A stretch of DNA of 64,000 nt from Desulfopila inferna (GTDB lineage: Bacteria; Desulfobacterota; Desulfobulbia; Desulfobulbales; Desulfocapsaceae). The notes beneath the pieces were generated by a model that worked only from the letters and a program-made list of their open reading frames with translations, had not been told where the DNA came from and made no database searches. Positions 54,894 to 63,060 of the stretch are shown here, one piece after another; within the stretch, counting starts at the first letter, position 1, and each line of letters begins with the position of its first letter. The DNA lies in assembly GCF_016919005.1 (NCBI RefSeq), contig NZ_JAFFQE010000003.1, positions 496,001 through 560,000 of the forward strand, given 5' to 3'. Position numbers and translations under genes: made by a program.

Positions 54894-55393
54894 CATTGCT
54901 CTTTGCCGTCACCCTGGCCATCATTATCCAGCGTCTCTTTGAACTTGTACTTTCACGGAAAAATTATCTCTGGGCCCTGGCACAGGGGGCCAGAGAATAC
55001 GGCGCCCAACATTTCCCGCTGTTCATCGTACTGCACAGCCTGTGGATTCTCTCGTTCAACCTTGAATGGTTCCTGCTGAAGCCACCTGTTCCGCAAGGAT
55101 GGCCGTTCTTAGCTCTTGCCATTCTGGCGGCTCAGATTCTTCGCTACTGGGCCATCGCCAGCCTCGGCAGGAGATGGAATACACGTATCCTGATCATCCC
55201 CGGACTTTCGCCTGTATCCTCAGGACCCTATCGCTACTTCAAACATCCCAATTACATTGCGGTATGTATTGAAATTGCCGCAATACCTGTTCTGCTCGGG
55301 GCCTGGTACACGGCCGCCGCTTTTTCTCTTGCTAATGCATCCCTGCTCATTTTCATCCGGATTCCAGCCGAAGAACGAGCACTTGACGGCTGA
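54890..55393 (+). CDS. ICMT-family membrane methyltransferase, 167 aa
   Basis: Four to five hydrophobic helices carry the isoprenylcysteine carboxyl methyltransferase C-terminal pattern: SSGPYRYFKHPNYIAVCIEI and IPAEERAL (the RHPxY-like and ERxL-like SAM-binding elements). The ATG overlaps the stop of the polyketide synthase gene (ATGA), so translation is coupled and the product most likely methylates the polyketide. It converges on the DUF169 gene with 24 bp between. Confidence 0.88.
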   Translation: MTLLFAVTLAIIIQRLFELVLSRKNYLWALAQGAREYGAQHFPLFIVLHSLWILSFNLEWFLLKPPVPQGWPFLALAILAAQILRYWAIASLGRRWNTRILIIPGLSPVSSGPYRYFKHPNYIAVCIEIAAIPVLLGAWYTAAAFSLANASLLIFIRIPAEERALDG

Positions 55394-55417
55394 ACAGGAG
55401 ATGTGCATCTGGAGCAA

Positions 55418-56242
55418 CTATTTGCCCCCCAGAGACTTCAACTGTTCCCAGGTGTCACCACCGATGAAGCTCTCCTCCAGGTTGGATTCCATCTCCTTAA
55501 AAAGAGAGAGCGGCATAGCAAAACTCATTACATCGTCTTTCAGTATCCGCTTGAGATAGACCCGGGCAGAAATATCGTTTAATCCCAGAACCGCTCGGGG
55601 CTCCGGCCGTTCAGCCTCCCGATAGGGATATATGCCTATGGACTGACAACCGGCGGCAAAGGGGAAGACGACATTCTCATTATTTTCGCGTCCGTAATTG
55701 GCAAGAACAGTAAGTGCCGATATTTGATCCATGTTGCCGAAAAAAGACACAACACGGAGGTCTTCTTTCGCCTCATCGATCTCTTTCAGGGGTTTCAACA
55801 CCACAAATTCAGTGGGGACCGTGGTGATCGGCAGGTTTTCGATAAACTTTCCGACAAGCTCCGGAGACTTTTTATACCTCTCTCCATGCATGAAATGGTT
55901 GTAGGCATCCGGGCGCATAAACGGCTTCACTTTCTCGCCTGCCGCTCTTCCCTCCTCCCATTGTTCGTTGCCGGTGGACAGAAAATATTTGAAGCATTCC
56001 TGGCCGCCGGGAAAAACAGTGTATTGATTGCCGAATCCCAGACCGGTCCCTCCACCCTGACAGCCGCAGGTGTTTTGATCGAAGACCACAGTCTCTCCCT
56101 TTAAGGCGGCGGCCAGCATAAACATGGTACAGCCCCATTTCCCTTCCTGAAACTGCCGGGCGGCTTCTGGTTTATCATCGGTGAAAACAATTCCTATCGG
56201 CTCATGCCGAATCTGCAGCTCTTGCGCTATTCCGCTTTTCAT
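55418..56242 (-). CDS. DUF169 family protein, 274 aa
   Basis: The protein follows the DUF169 pattern: HEPIGIVFTDDKPEAA, GKWGCTMFMLAAALKGETVVF and CGCQGGGTGLGF with conserved Cys residues, and PFAAGCQSIGIYPYRE. DUF169 proteins are common in sulfate reducers and methanogens; no function is established. The ATG at 56242 is preceded by GGGGG and is preferred over upstream in-frame codons. Single gene. Confidence 0.85.
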   Translation of the reverse strand: MKSGIAQELQIRHEPIGIVFTDDKPEAARQFQEGKWGCTMFMLAAALKGETVVFDQNTCGCQGGGTGLGFGNQYTVFPGGQECFKYFLSTGNEQWEEGRAAGEKVKPFMRPDAYNHFMHGERYKKSPELVGKFIENLPITTVPTEFVVLKPLKEIDEAKEDLRVVSFFGNMDQISALTVLANYGRENNENVVFPFAAGCQSIGIYPYREAERPEPRAVLGLNDISARVYLKRILKDDVMSFAMPLSLFKEMESNLEESFIGGDTWEQLKSLGGK

Positions 56243-56430
56243 GGTTGCCCCCAGATTGAAAAATGTCATCAAAGAATCTGTAGGCATTATTGCTTATTTA
56301 CGTTTACAACTCAAGCTAAACATGACCGGGATTGTGGTTCACCAGATTGAAGTTTTGCTCAGGCATCGTACCGTAATTACAAAATATGGAGTCAACCATC
56401 AGGGGCTTAGCAAAGATGATGATATAAAAT

Positions 56431-57288
56431 TCAGCGCACCAGCAGCACAGGATTTCTGATCCGGCCTATTAATTCCACCAGATCCTCTGGATGATGATCT
56501 GCAGCATCTCCCGGCAAAACCAGCAACTGCCGCTGCTTGGCTTGAAGCGCTGCTGTCAGCCCCAGGGATGCAGGAGCATGAACCGGATGATAATTTTGGC
56601 GCAGTTCGACCCCTTCCAGCAAAGCTTCCGCCTTTTTCTGCAATTCCAGGAAATGTTCATGGTCTTCCGCAGGAATCAGCACTTCCAGAGGGCTTTGAAT
56701 GAGCCGCGCAACATTTACTCCTATTTCCAAAGCTCTTTTACCGATTTCCGAATCGATAAATGTCGACAGAATGGGGGGGATCAGCCGGAAACGTTCATCG
56801 ATCAGCATGGTGAGCCCACGCCCGTGTAAAATGAGGTGCCGAACCGTGGAACCCATGGTCGACTTGAACACGGTACGGCCGAATCTGCCCATGATGGTAA
56901 GATCGGCGGTTGCCGACTGTTCCAGGATAATGGTTTTTACTCCGCCCCGTCTGACCTCGAATTTCCAGGTTACCTCCGCGTTGCCTGCAGATCGCGCAAT
57001 CCATCTGCGGATGCGCTCCGCCTGGAGCCTGAGATCCCTCTCTATTTCACCGCCCTCCTTCCCACTGTACTCATAGGTACGGACTTCCCGGAAAAATGGC
57101 TGCCGGGAAATCTCCAGAATCTCGACATCTTCCACAAAGAGACCGTTGATTTCCGCCTGCAGGGCTGCAGCCATGGCAACCGCTGCTTCCAGAGCTGCCC
57201 GGCTGTGGGTCGATTCATCAATGGGAACCAGTATCCTCCTGATCATGACTTTGCGGTTTTCAGGACTCACTTTTGCCTCCCTGCTCAT
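56431..57288 (-). CDS. Universal stress protein, tandem-domain type, 285 aa
   Basis: The first Usp domain (RRILVPIDESTHSRAALEAA, and TIMGRFGRTVFKSTMGSTVRHLILHG with the G-x2-G-x9-G-[ST] ATP-binding pattern) is intact. The second half is a degenerate Usp-like domain (LVLPGDAADHHPEDLVELI). The likely start at 57288 overlaps the end of the Lon-like gene by 29 nt; an ATG at 57246 is the alternative. The overlap indicates co-expression with the protease, suggesting a stress module. Confidence 0.85.
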   Translation of the reverse strand: MSREAKVSPENRKVMIRRILVPIDESTHSRAALEAAVAMAAALQAEINGLFVEDVEILEISRQPFFREVRTYEYSGKEGGEIERDLRLQAERIRRWIARSAGNAEVTWKFEVRRGGVKTIILEQSATADLTIMGRFGRTVFKSTMGSTVRHLILHGRGLTMLIDERFRLIPPILSTFIDSEIGKRALEIGVNVARLIQSPLEVLIPAEDHEHFLELQKKAEALLEGVELRQNYHPVHAPASLGLTAALQAKQRQLLVLPGDAADHHPEDLVELIGRIRNPVLLVR

Positions 57289-59746
57289 TGTTTTCCGTCC
57301 CTTTGCCGAATTTACGCATATTATCGGCAAATTCCTGAAGTTTTTCCTGCACACGTCCATTTACCGAATCTTTAGGGTAGCTGCCCTGCTCATCCGGCTC
57401 TCCTGCCGGCATACCGGTCAGGAGTTCAATGCCCTGATCAATGGTTTCTATGGGATAGATATGGAAATCATTTTTGCCAACGGCGTCCACCACATCTTTC
57501 CTGAGCATCAGGTTTTTTATATTTGTGGCCGGAATCAATACTCCCTGATCTCCACTCAGTCCTTTTTTGCTGCAGACATCAAAGAAGCCTTCGATCTTTT
57601 CGTTGACCCCGCCGATGGCTTGAACCCGGCCGTATTGATCTACCGATCCGGTGACCGCAAACTGCTGTTTAATGGGAACATCCGAGATAGCGGACAACAG
57701 GGCATAGAGTTCGGTCGAAGAAGCACTGTCTCCGTCCACTCCTCCATAGGACTGTTCAAAAACAAGCGAAGCATTTAACGACAACGGTCTTTCCCTGGCA
57801 TAACGTGCACCCAGAAATCCCGTGAGAATCAGGACGCCCTTGGAATGGAGCGGCCCGCTCAATTTGGCCTCACGCTCGATATTGATGACCTGGCCTTTGC
57901 CTATCTGCACCCTGCCGCTGATTCGGCTGGGACGGCCAAAGGCAAAATCGCCGAGCATCATCACGGAAAGACCATTGACCTGCCCGACAGCGGCACCTTC
58001 CGTCTCTATATGCAGAGTGCCGCGGTGAATTTCTTCGTGAATGCGCTGGCGCAGCCGGTCTGAACGATGGATTTTAGAATCGATCGCCTTCTGGACATCA
58101 TCTCTTTTTACTATATCGCCGCCATTTTGCCTTGCCCAGTAATCGGCCTCCATCATCAGATCGTCTATATCTCTGATTTTAATATTCAAACGCTCTCCGT
58201 CCTCCATCATCCTGGAGCTTTGCTCAATAACACGTCCGATGGCATTTTTATCAAAATGGAGCAGGTTCCTGTTGGCAACGACATTGCCCAGCAGGCGGGC
58301 GTAGGCATCCTGATTGGCGTCGCTTCTTTCCATCTGAACGTCAAAATCGGCCGCTACCTTGAAGAGTTCGGAAAATTCCGGGTCAATCTGCTGAATGATG
58401 TAGTAGATGAAAGGTTCACCTATAATGACCACCTTCACGTTCAGGGGAATCGGCTGGGGTTCAAGCATAACCGTGCTGAGCAGACTGTACATTTCCGCCA
58501 GCGATTCTATTTTTATACAATCCGATTTGAGAGCGCGCTTCAAACCTTCCCAGGCACCCGGATGAGTCAGAGCCTTGCGGGCATCGATTACCAACGCCCC
58601 TCCATTGGCCCGGTGCAGTGATCCTGATTTGATCAGGTTAAAATCCGTGATCAATGCCCCCATCTGCGACATATGCTCAACTTTGCCGACCAAGTTGGCA
58701 TAGGAGGGATTGTCTTCAAATATGATGGGTGCACCTTCCTGCTTGCTGTTGTCGACGATGAGATTGACTTTGTAGCGTCTCATGGCCGGTCTATTCATAT
58801 CGGTCTCATCACCGGAGAGAATCTGCTGCTGTTGCTGTTGCTGCAGTAACCCGGCAAGCTGCCCCGTCTGTTGCTGCTGCTGTCCTCCCGTGAGAAATGT
58901 CTGGAGGTTCTCCATGATATCTTTTTTAAGTGATTCAAGATGTTCTGATATGCAGGCTATATCACCGTATTGAGAATTCAGGCCATTGATGAGTTCCGAA
59001 AGCGAATATTCGGCAACTTCCCTATTGAGTTTTTCCAGTTTTTCCCGAATCTCCTTTTGCCATTGCGGAATTTTCTGAAAAATTTTCTGGGATTCAGTCT
59101 GAAGATTTTCCATTTCCTGTTCATAGCGGTGGCGGGCATCTTCGGGTATCTGCTGATATTCATCCGGCGGCATGACCTCACCGTTATCTTTGATCGGGGC
59201 AAAGGCAATGCCGGCCGGGGTACGTACGATTGTCAGTCCTTTTTCCCTGGCCCGGTTATTCATTTCCTCAAAGGCCTTCTGTTGCTTTTCCTTTAACTCC
59301 TCCTCCACCGACTGCACCCGGTTCTGGTATTCCTCACTTTCGAAAGTCGCTTTCAAGGCATTCCTGGCATCCTTGATCATTTTCTCCATATCCTTGACAA
59401 AACCAGCACCTTTACCTGACGGGAGTCGAAGCGTTTTCGGCCGGGACTGATCTTCGAAATTATTCACATAGCACCAGTCATCCGGAGAAGGGGCGTCTTT
59501 GAACTGACCCTTAAGAACCTGCTCGACCATGGAGTGGCGACCAGTGCCCGGCTGCCCCAGAGCGAAAATATTATACCCATGATGCTGCATTCCGGAGCCG
59601 AACCTAAGGGATTCGACGGCTCTGGGCTGGCCAAGCGCATCGCTCAGTGATTCGATAGGTTCAAGATCTGCCGTGGTATTGAAGGTAAATTTGTCAAGAT
59701 CACAGGCATGAAAAACTTGGTCTACTTCCAATCGTTTTACCGACAT
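57260..59746 (-). CDS. Lon-related ATP-dependent protease (AAA_32/LonB-type)
   Basis: The 828-aa protein lacks the Lon N-terminal domain. Walker A appears as ALGQPGTGRHSMVE (residues 63-76, Arg in place of Lys, usual for this group), with a long helical insert and LGDFAFGRPSRISGRV. The C-terminal Lon protease domain has the Ser of DGDSASS (about 669) and the Lys of GGVNEKIEGF (about 715) as catalytic dyad. Two Gln tracts lie in the insert (about residues 286-306). GGGGG lies 7 nt before the ATG. It is the upstream partner of a Usp gene. Cytosolic protein quality control is the probable role. Confidence 0.92.
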   Translation of the reverse strand: MSVKRLEVDQVFHACDLDKFTFNTTADLEPIESLSDALGQPRAVESLRFGSGMQHHGYNIFALGQPGTGRHSMVEQVLKGQFKDAPSPDDWCYVNNFEDQSRPKTLRLPSGKGAGFVKDMEKMIKDARNALKATFESEEYQNRVQSVEEELKEKQQKAFEEMNNRAREKGLTIVRTPAGIAFAPIKDNGEVMPPDEYQQIPEDARHRYEQEMENLQTESQKIFQKIPQWQKEIREKLEKLNREVAEYSLSELINGLNSQYGDIACISEHLESLKKDIMENLQTFLTGGQQQQQTGQLAGLLQQQQQQQILSGDETDMNRPAMRRYKVNLIVDNSKQEGAPIIFEDNPSYANLVGKVEHMSQMGALITDFNLIKSGSLHRANGGALVIDARKALTHPGAWEGLKRALKSDCIKIESLAEMYSLLSTVMLEPQPIPLNVKVVIIGEPFIYYIIQQIDPEFSELFKVAADFDVQMERSDANQDAYARLLGNVVANRNLLHFDKNAIGRVIEQSSRMMEDGERLNIKIRDIDDLMMEADYWARQNGGDIVKRDDVQKAIDSKIHRSDRLRQRIHEEIHRGTLHIETEGAAVGQVNGLSVMMLGDFAFGRPSRISGRVQIGKGQVINIEREAKLSGPLHSKGVLILTGFLGARYARERPLSLNASLVFEQSYGGVDGDSASSTELYALLSAISDVPIKQQFAVTGSVDQYGRVQAIGGVNEKIEGFFDVCSKKGLSGDQGVLIPATNIKNLMLRKDVVDAVGKNDFHIYPIETIDQGIELLTGMPAGEPDEQGSYPKDSVNGRVQEKLQEFADNMRKFGKGTENNEQGGKSES

Positions 59747-59774
59747 CGCATATCCCCCTTTTATGTAAGTATTC

Positions 59775-59856
59775 TAACCCAGCTGGACTGGATAAGAACC
59801 TTTAGAAAGATTGTTTTCTGCACAAAAAAATAGAAAAACAATCTGTAAGGTACTGA
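59775..59856 (+). repeat. Dispersed hairpin repeat, copy B
   Basis: TAACCCAGCTGGACTGGATA and AGAACCTTT begin the copy; AGATTGTTTTCT pairs with AGAAAAACAATCT around a short loop, and TCTGTaAGGTACTgA ends it. Compared with copy A at 10204, the flanks are conserved while the stem bases differ yet remain paired. ACCTT and AAGGT could close the whole structure. Confidence 0.6.
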
Positions 59857-60085
59857 AAAGGCAGCAGGTACAAACGAAAATAAAGAAGGTATTCTTATTG
59901 GAACAACAGCAGATTTTTATTTTTATGGATATAAAAATAATGATATGCATACTTTGCCTGATTATCAAACGAGTCGATGGGCCTTTGTGAAAAAACCACA
60001 AAAGCTGATAATCCGGTAAACCTCAGATTTTCCGGAAACCTTCTTAGAAGAAGACTGCAGCTAACCCTCAACTCAAGGTCGGGAC

Positions 60086-60168
60086 TGCTCTTTTCATGGT
60101 CTCTGCAGCCCGGATGGCTGCAGCGAAGCCCCCATGGACGGATTTATGGCGTGCCGATGAAAAGAGCA
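60086..60168. repeat. Nested inverted repeat between Lon-like and PqiC-like genes
   Basis: The outer arms TGCTCTTTTCAT (60086-60097) and ATGAAAAGAGCA (60157-60168) are perfect 12-mers. Inside are CTGCAGCC-CGGAT-GGCTGCAG (60103-60123, an 8-bp stem) and a CCAT...ATGG pair near 60132-60149. The unit can form a three-way structure. It sits in a 485-bp gap (59747-60231) that also contains repeat copy B and no gene. Confidence 0.5.
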
Positions 60169-60231
60169 CTCCGGCCTGGCCAGAAAATGATGGGTTTCAA
60201 AGGTAATCGGATCTTTGAATATAAAAAATTC

Positions 60232-60903
60232 CTATTCCGGTCGTTTCCGCGGCATCTTATCAGGCCGCAGATCAGGTGTCCCCGATGGTCCATCCGACAG
60301 GGTAATGATCTTTTCTGCTATTTGGCGACTCACCTGTCCCAGGGCCTGACTTATTCCCGCAGCCAATGTTTCATAATCCTCATCCGCCAGCCTTACGATG
60401 AAGGTTGATAATTGTGTCTCAGCCGTTGATTTGTCCCGGACCGGGGAAACCGTCCATTTCGCTTTCAGAAGCACCTGGTCGCCGAGCCGGGAATCAAGCC
60501 GGATAATCGTCATTGCCACACGATAATCAACTTCCCTGATGTCTAAGGGGGGTTGTACATAAACCAGATCGGAACCCAGAAGCAGGCCAAGGTTTTCCGC
60601 AAGTACAGCAGTGATGCTATCTCTAAATGAGCCCGCCCAGCGGTCAAATTCAGCGAGCTCCACTGTATTCCGACCCTTTTTTGTCATTATTTCGGGCCGA
60701 TCCAGGTGGTCGGGAATCTCAACCGGCATGACCCTGATCGCCAGCGGGTATACTCCTTCCGCGAAAAATCGTCCGCTGTCGCCCTCTTCAAGAGGAGTTA
60801 CCGTATAAAAACTGACTGAGGGTGACATGGTTGTACACGCCACAAGCGCAAGGGACAAAAGACAGACAATCGAGACCTGCAGTAAAGAAAAAATCTTCTT
60901 CAT
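60232..60903 (-). CDS. PqiC-like auxiliary lipoprotein of Mla-type transporter
   Basis: A lipoprotein signal (SLALVACTTMSPS, lipobox Cys at 23) is followed by FYTVTPLEEG and a domain typical of ABC-type uncharacterised transport auxiliary components (PqiC family): RVMPVEIPDHLDRPEIMTK..., LAEFDRWAGSFRDSITAVLA, DYRVAMTIIRLDS. AAGGAG precedes the ATG. It is the last gene of the leftward Mla-like operon. PqiC forms an outer-membrane-side partner of MCE channels, here presumably of the MlaD-like protein upstream. Confidence 0.88.
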   Translation of the reverse strand: MKKIFSLLQVSIVCLLSLALVACTTMSPSVSFYTVTPLEEGDSGRFFAEGVYPLAIRVMPVEIPDHLDRPEIMTKKGRNTVELAEFDRWAGSFRDSITAVLAENLGLLLGSDLVYVQPPLDIREVDYRVAMTIIRLDSRLGDQVLLKAKWTVSPVRDKSTAETQLSTFIVRLADEDYETLAAGISQALGQVSRQIAEKIITLSDGPSGTPDLRPDKMPRKRPE

Positions 60904-61100
60904 GTTTATTCTCCTTGGCCCGGATATTTCACGAGTCCGGCAGGCTTAAGGGGGAGAGATCACTAGCTCGTGATAACACTGGACATGCCTGCCAGGCTCG
61001 CCCGAAAGGTAAAAAAGCTGTTTTGTTTATGATTACACTCTGTAAAATGAAAAAACATTCCGCACTAACGCGAAAAATCACTATTCATGAAAAGTTTGGG

Positions 61101-62084
61101 TTAGTAGCCGGATTTACCGCGGAGCAGCGCCTCCGGGTGACGCTCCAGATAATCGGTGAGTCGGCGAAATGAGCGGGCTGTTTCCGAAAACTCCCGCAAG
61201 GTCATAGTCATCTCGGTGACAAGCTGTGAATCACCGGAATAATTCTGGATTATTTGTTCAGACTGGTTCAGTGCGGCCTGGGCCGACGCAAGTGTCTCTT
61301 GGGCGGACGTCTCCAGTTTTCTGATGCTTTCCCGGGCCTGGGCCAACGTTACCGTGGCCTCTTTGAAAGTATCTTCTGCAGAACCGGCTGTTTGGGTGAG
61401 ATTTTCCATCAACGGGTCTACCTGTGCATCGATATGCTTCACCAGGATCTGGAAATCCAAAACAGCGGCCTCTACACTCTGCAGGGTCTGCCTGTTTTCA
61501 AGAGATTTTAGTAGCCCGTCGGCTCTGGCAAGAGTACTGTTCAGATTTTCGATCATTTCCCGGAACGGGAGAGTTTCGATGGTTCTCTGCAACTCCTCCA
61601 GCGGCGTAGGGACGCTGGGAATTTCTGGATGTTCCTCACTGATCCCCACATAATTGGCTTCCTTATCGGGAAAAAAATCAAGCGCAACCATGAGTTGTCC
61701 GGTCAAAAAACTCATGGTCTGCAGCTGTGTCCGCATACCATATTCCTTGATCGCCATCTGTATCGACTCCGGATCATCCTTCATTGCCAGTTCGGCTCCC
61801 TCGAACTTGGCCGGTTCAAGGGAGAAGGTTACCGGGATCTTCAAGCCCGAAGTCGAAGGAACAACAGTGATGCTGATGTCATTTACCGAACCGATTTTCA
61901 CTCCTCTAAACATCACCGGAGACCCTTCGCTCAGCCCTTTGACGGACCCATCGAAATAGGTTATGAAAACATACCGCTCGGTAAATAGCTTGCCCCCGCC
62001 GTAAAGAAGTATCATGGCGAAGGACAACCCCACTGCCCCGAGAATAAATGCTCCGATCGCTGTTTTATTTGGCTTTCCGGCCAT
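61101..62084 (-). CDS. mlaD: MlaD-family (MCE) lipid-binding protein
   Basis: An N-terminal signal anchor (TAIGAFILGAVGLSFAMILLYGG, residues about 7-29) precedes an MCE domain (FDGSVKGLSEGSPVMFRGVKIGSV...). A long helical C-terminus (LTQTAGSAEDTFKEATVTLAQA..., residues about 200-320) is of the type that forms PqiB/YebT-like tunnels. The start is placed at MAGKPNK with GGGGA 7 nt upstream; the frame is open earlier. It binds phospholipids in the periplasm. Gene order MlaE-MlaF-MlaD-PqiC is typical of Mla-like import/export systems. Confidence 0.92.
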   Translation of the reverse strand: MAGKPNKTAIGAFILGAVGLSFAMILLYGGGKLFTERYVFITYFDGSVKGLSEGSPVMFRGVKIGSVNDISITVVPSTSGLKIPVTFSLEPAKFEGAELAMKDDPESIQMAIKEYGMRTQLQTMSFLTGQLMVALDFFPDKEANYVGISEEHPEIPSVPTPLEELQRTIETLPFREMIENLNSTLARADGLLKSLENRQTLQSVEAAVLDFQILVKHIDAQVDPLMENLTQTAGSAEDTFKEATVTLAQARESIRKLETSAQETLASAQAALNQSEQIIQNYSGDSQLVTEMTMTLREFSETARSFRRLTDYLERHPEALLRGKSGY

Positions 62085-62177
62085 GCACATTCCCCGCTTT
62101 TTAGTACCTGATTCACAAAAACTAATACATCTTTTTTTGTTTTTCGTGACAGCTTTTGGCAGTAAGGCCAAGGCCAT

Positions 62178-62197
62178 TATCCAACTCCGCTGGGTTA
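62178..62197 (-). repeat. Dispersed hairpin repeat, copy D (first half only)
   Basis: On the minus strand AACCCAGCGGAGTTGGATAA matches the first block of copies A and B. The CCAG/TTGG stem uses one wobble pair. It lies between the MlaF stop and the MlaD start, inside the operon transcript. Confidence 0.4.
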
Positions 62198-62233
62198 GTG
62201 GCGTACCGCTTTTATCCAGCCCGGCCGGGACAG

Positions 62234-63058
62234 TCAGTGTCTGTCTTCGTCCCGTCCATTTTCATCTCTACTTTCTTCGTTCTGTCCGCTTTCTCCCCGT
62301 GTCAGGAATTTGATCACTTTCTGGTTGCGCGACTCCCTGAGAAGCCGCTTGGGATCTCCGTAAGCAGTTATTCCTTTTTGGTCCGCATCGAGAAAAATCG
62401 AATTAGTGCCGATCGCGAAGATGCTGGCCAGCTCGTGGGTCACCATCACCACCGTTGTGCCAAGGCTTTCCCGCAATTCCAGGATAAGATCATCCAAAAG
62501 CCGAGCACTGATCGGATCAAGACCGGCGGAAGGCTCATCGAAAAAGAGCAGATCCGGATCGAGGGCAATCGCCCGTGCCAACCCCGCCCTTTTCTTCATG
62601 CCCCCGCTCAGTTCGGTGGGATAGAAGTCTTCAAAACCTGCCAGCCCTACCAATGACAATTTATATGACACCAACTCACGAATCTGTTTCGACGACAGCA
62701 TAGTATAATGCTCCAGCGGCAGGGCAACATTTTCCGCCAGCGTCATGGAACTCCACAGCGCCCCGCCCTGGAAGAGAATACCGAAACGCTGCTTGAGCCG
62801 ATTCTGCTCCCGGGCTTCAACTTCCCAATAACTGACGCCGTCATAGATTATCCGCCCCCCTGCAGGCTGCTTAAGTCCTATCATTTGTTTGACCAAGGTA
62901 CTCTTGCCGCTGCCACTCACTCCCATGATGACAAAGATGTCCCCCCGATTGATGGTAAAGTTGAGATCATGCATCAACACAAAACTGCCGTAGGAGATCT
63001 CCAGATTCAGAACCTCAACAAGAACATCGTGTTGGTCATTCGATTCTGCCGGCGTCAT
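62234..63058 (-). CDS. mlaF: MlaF-family ABC transporter ATPase
   Basis: The ATPase has Walker A GVSGSGKST, signature LSGGMKKRAGLARAI, Walker B DLLFFDEPSAGLDPI and the switch His in VMVTHELAS. The Met-Lys-Lys after LSGG is typical of MlaF. The C-terminus is longer and ends in an acidic/charged tail (ESGQNEESRDENGRDE). The ATG at 63058 follows the MlaE stop directly. It energises the lipid transporter formed with MlaE and MlaD. Confidence 0.93.
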   Translation of the reverse strand: MTPAESNDQHDVLVEVLNLEISYGSFVLMHDLNFTINRGDIFVIMGVSGSGKSTLVKQMIGLKQPAGGRIIYDGVSYWEVEAREQNRLKQRFGILFQGGALWSSMTLAENVALPLEHYTMLSSKQIRELVSYKLSLVGLAGFEDFYPTELSGGMKKRAGLARAIALDPDLLFFDEPSAGLDPISARLLDDLILELRESLGTTVVMVTHELASIFAIGTNSIFLDADQKGITAYGDPKRLLRESRNQKVIKFLTRGESGQNEESRDENGRDEDRH

Positions 63059-63060
63059 AT

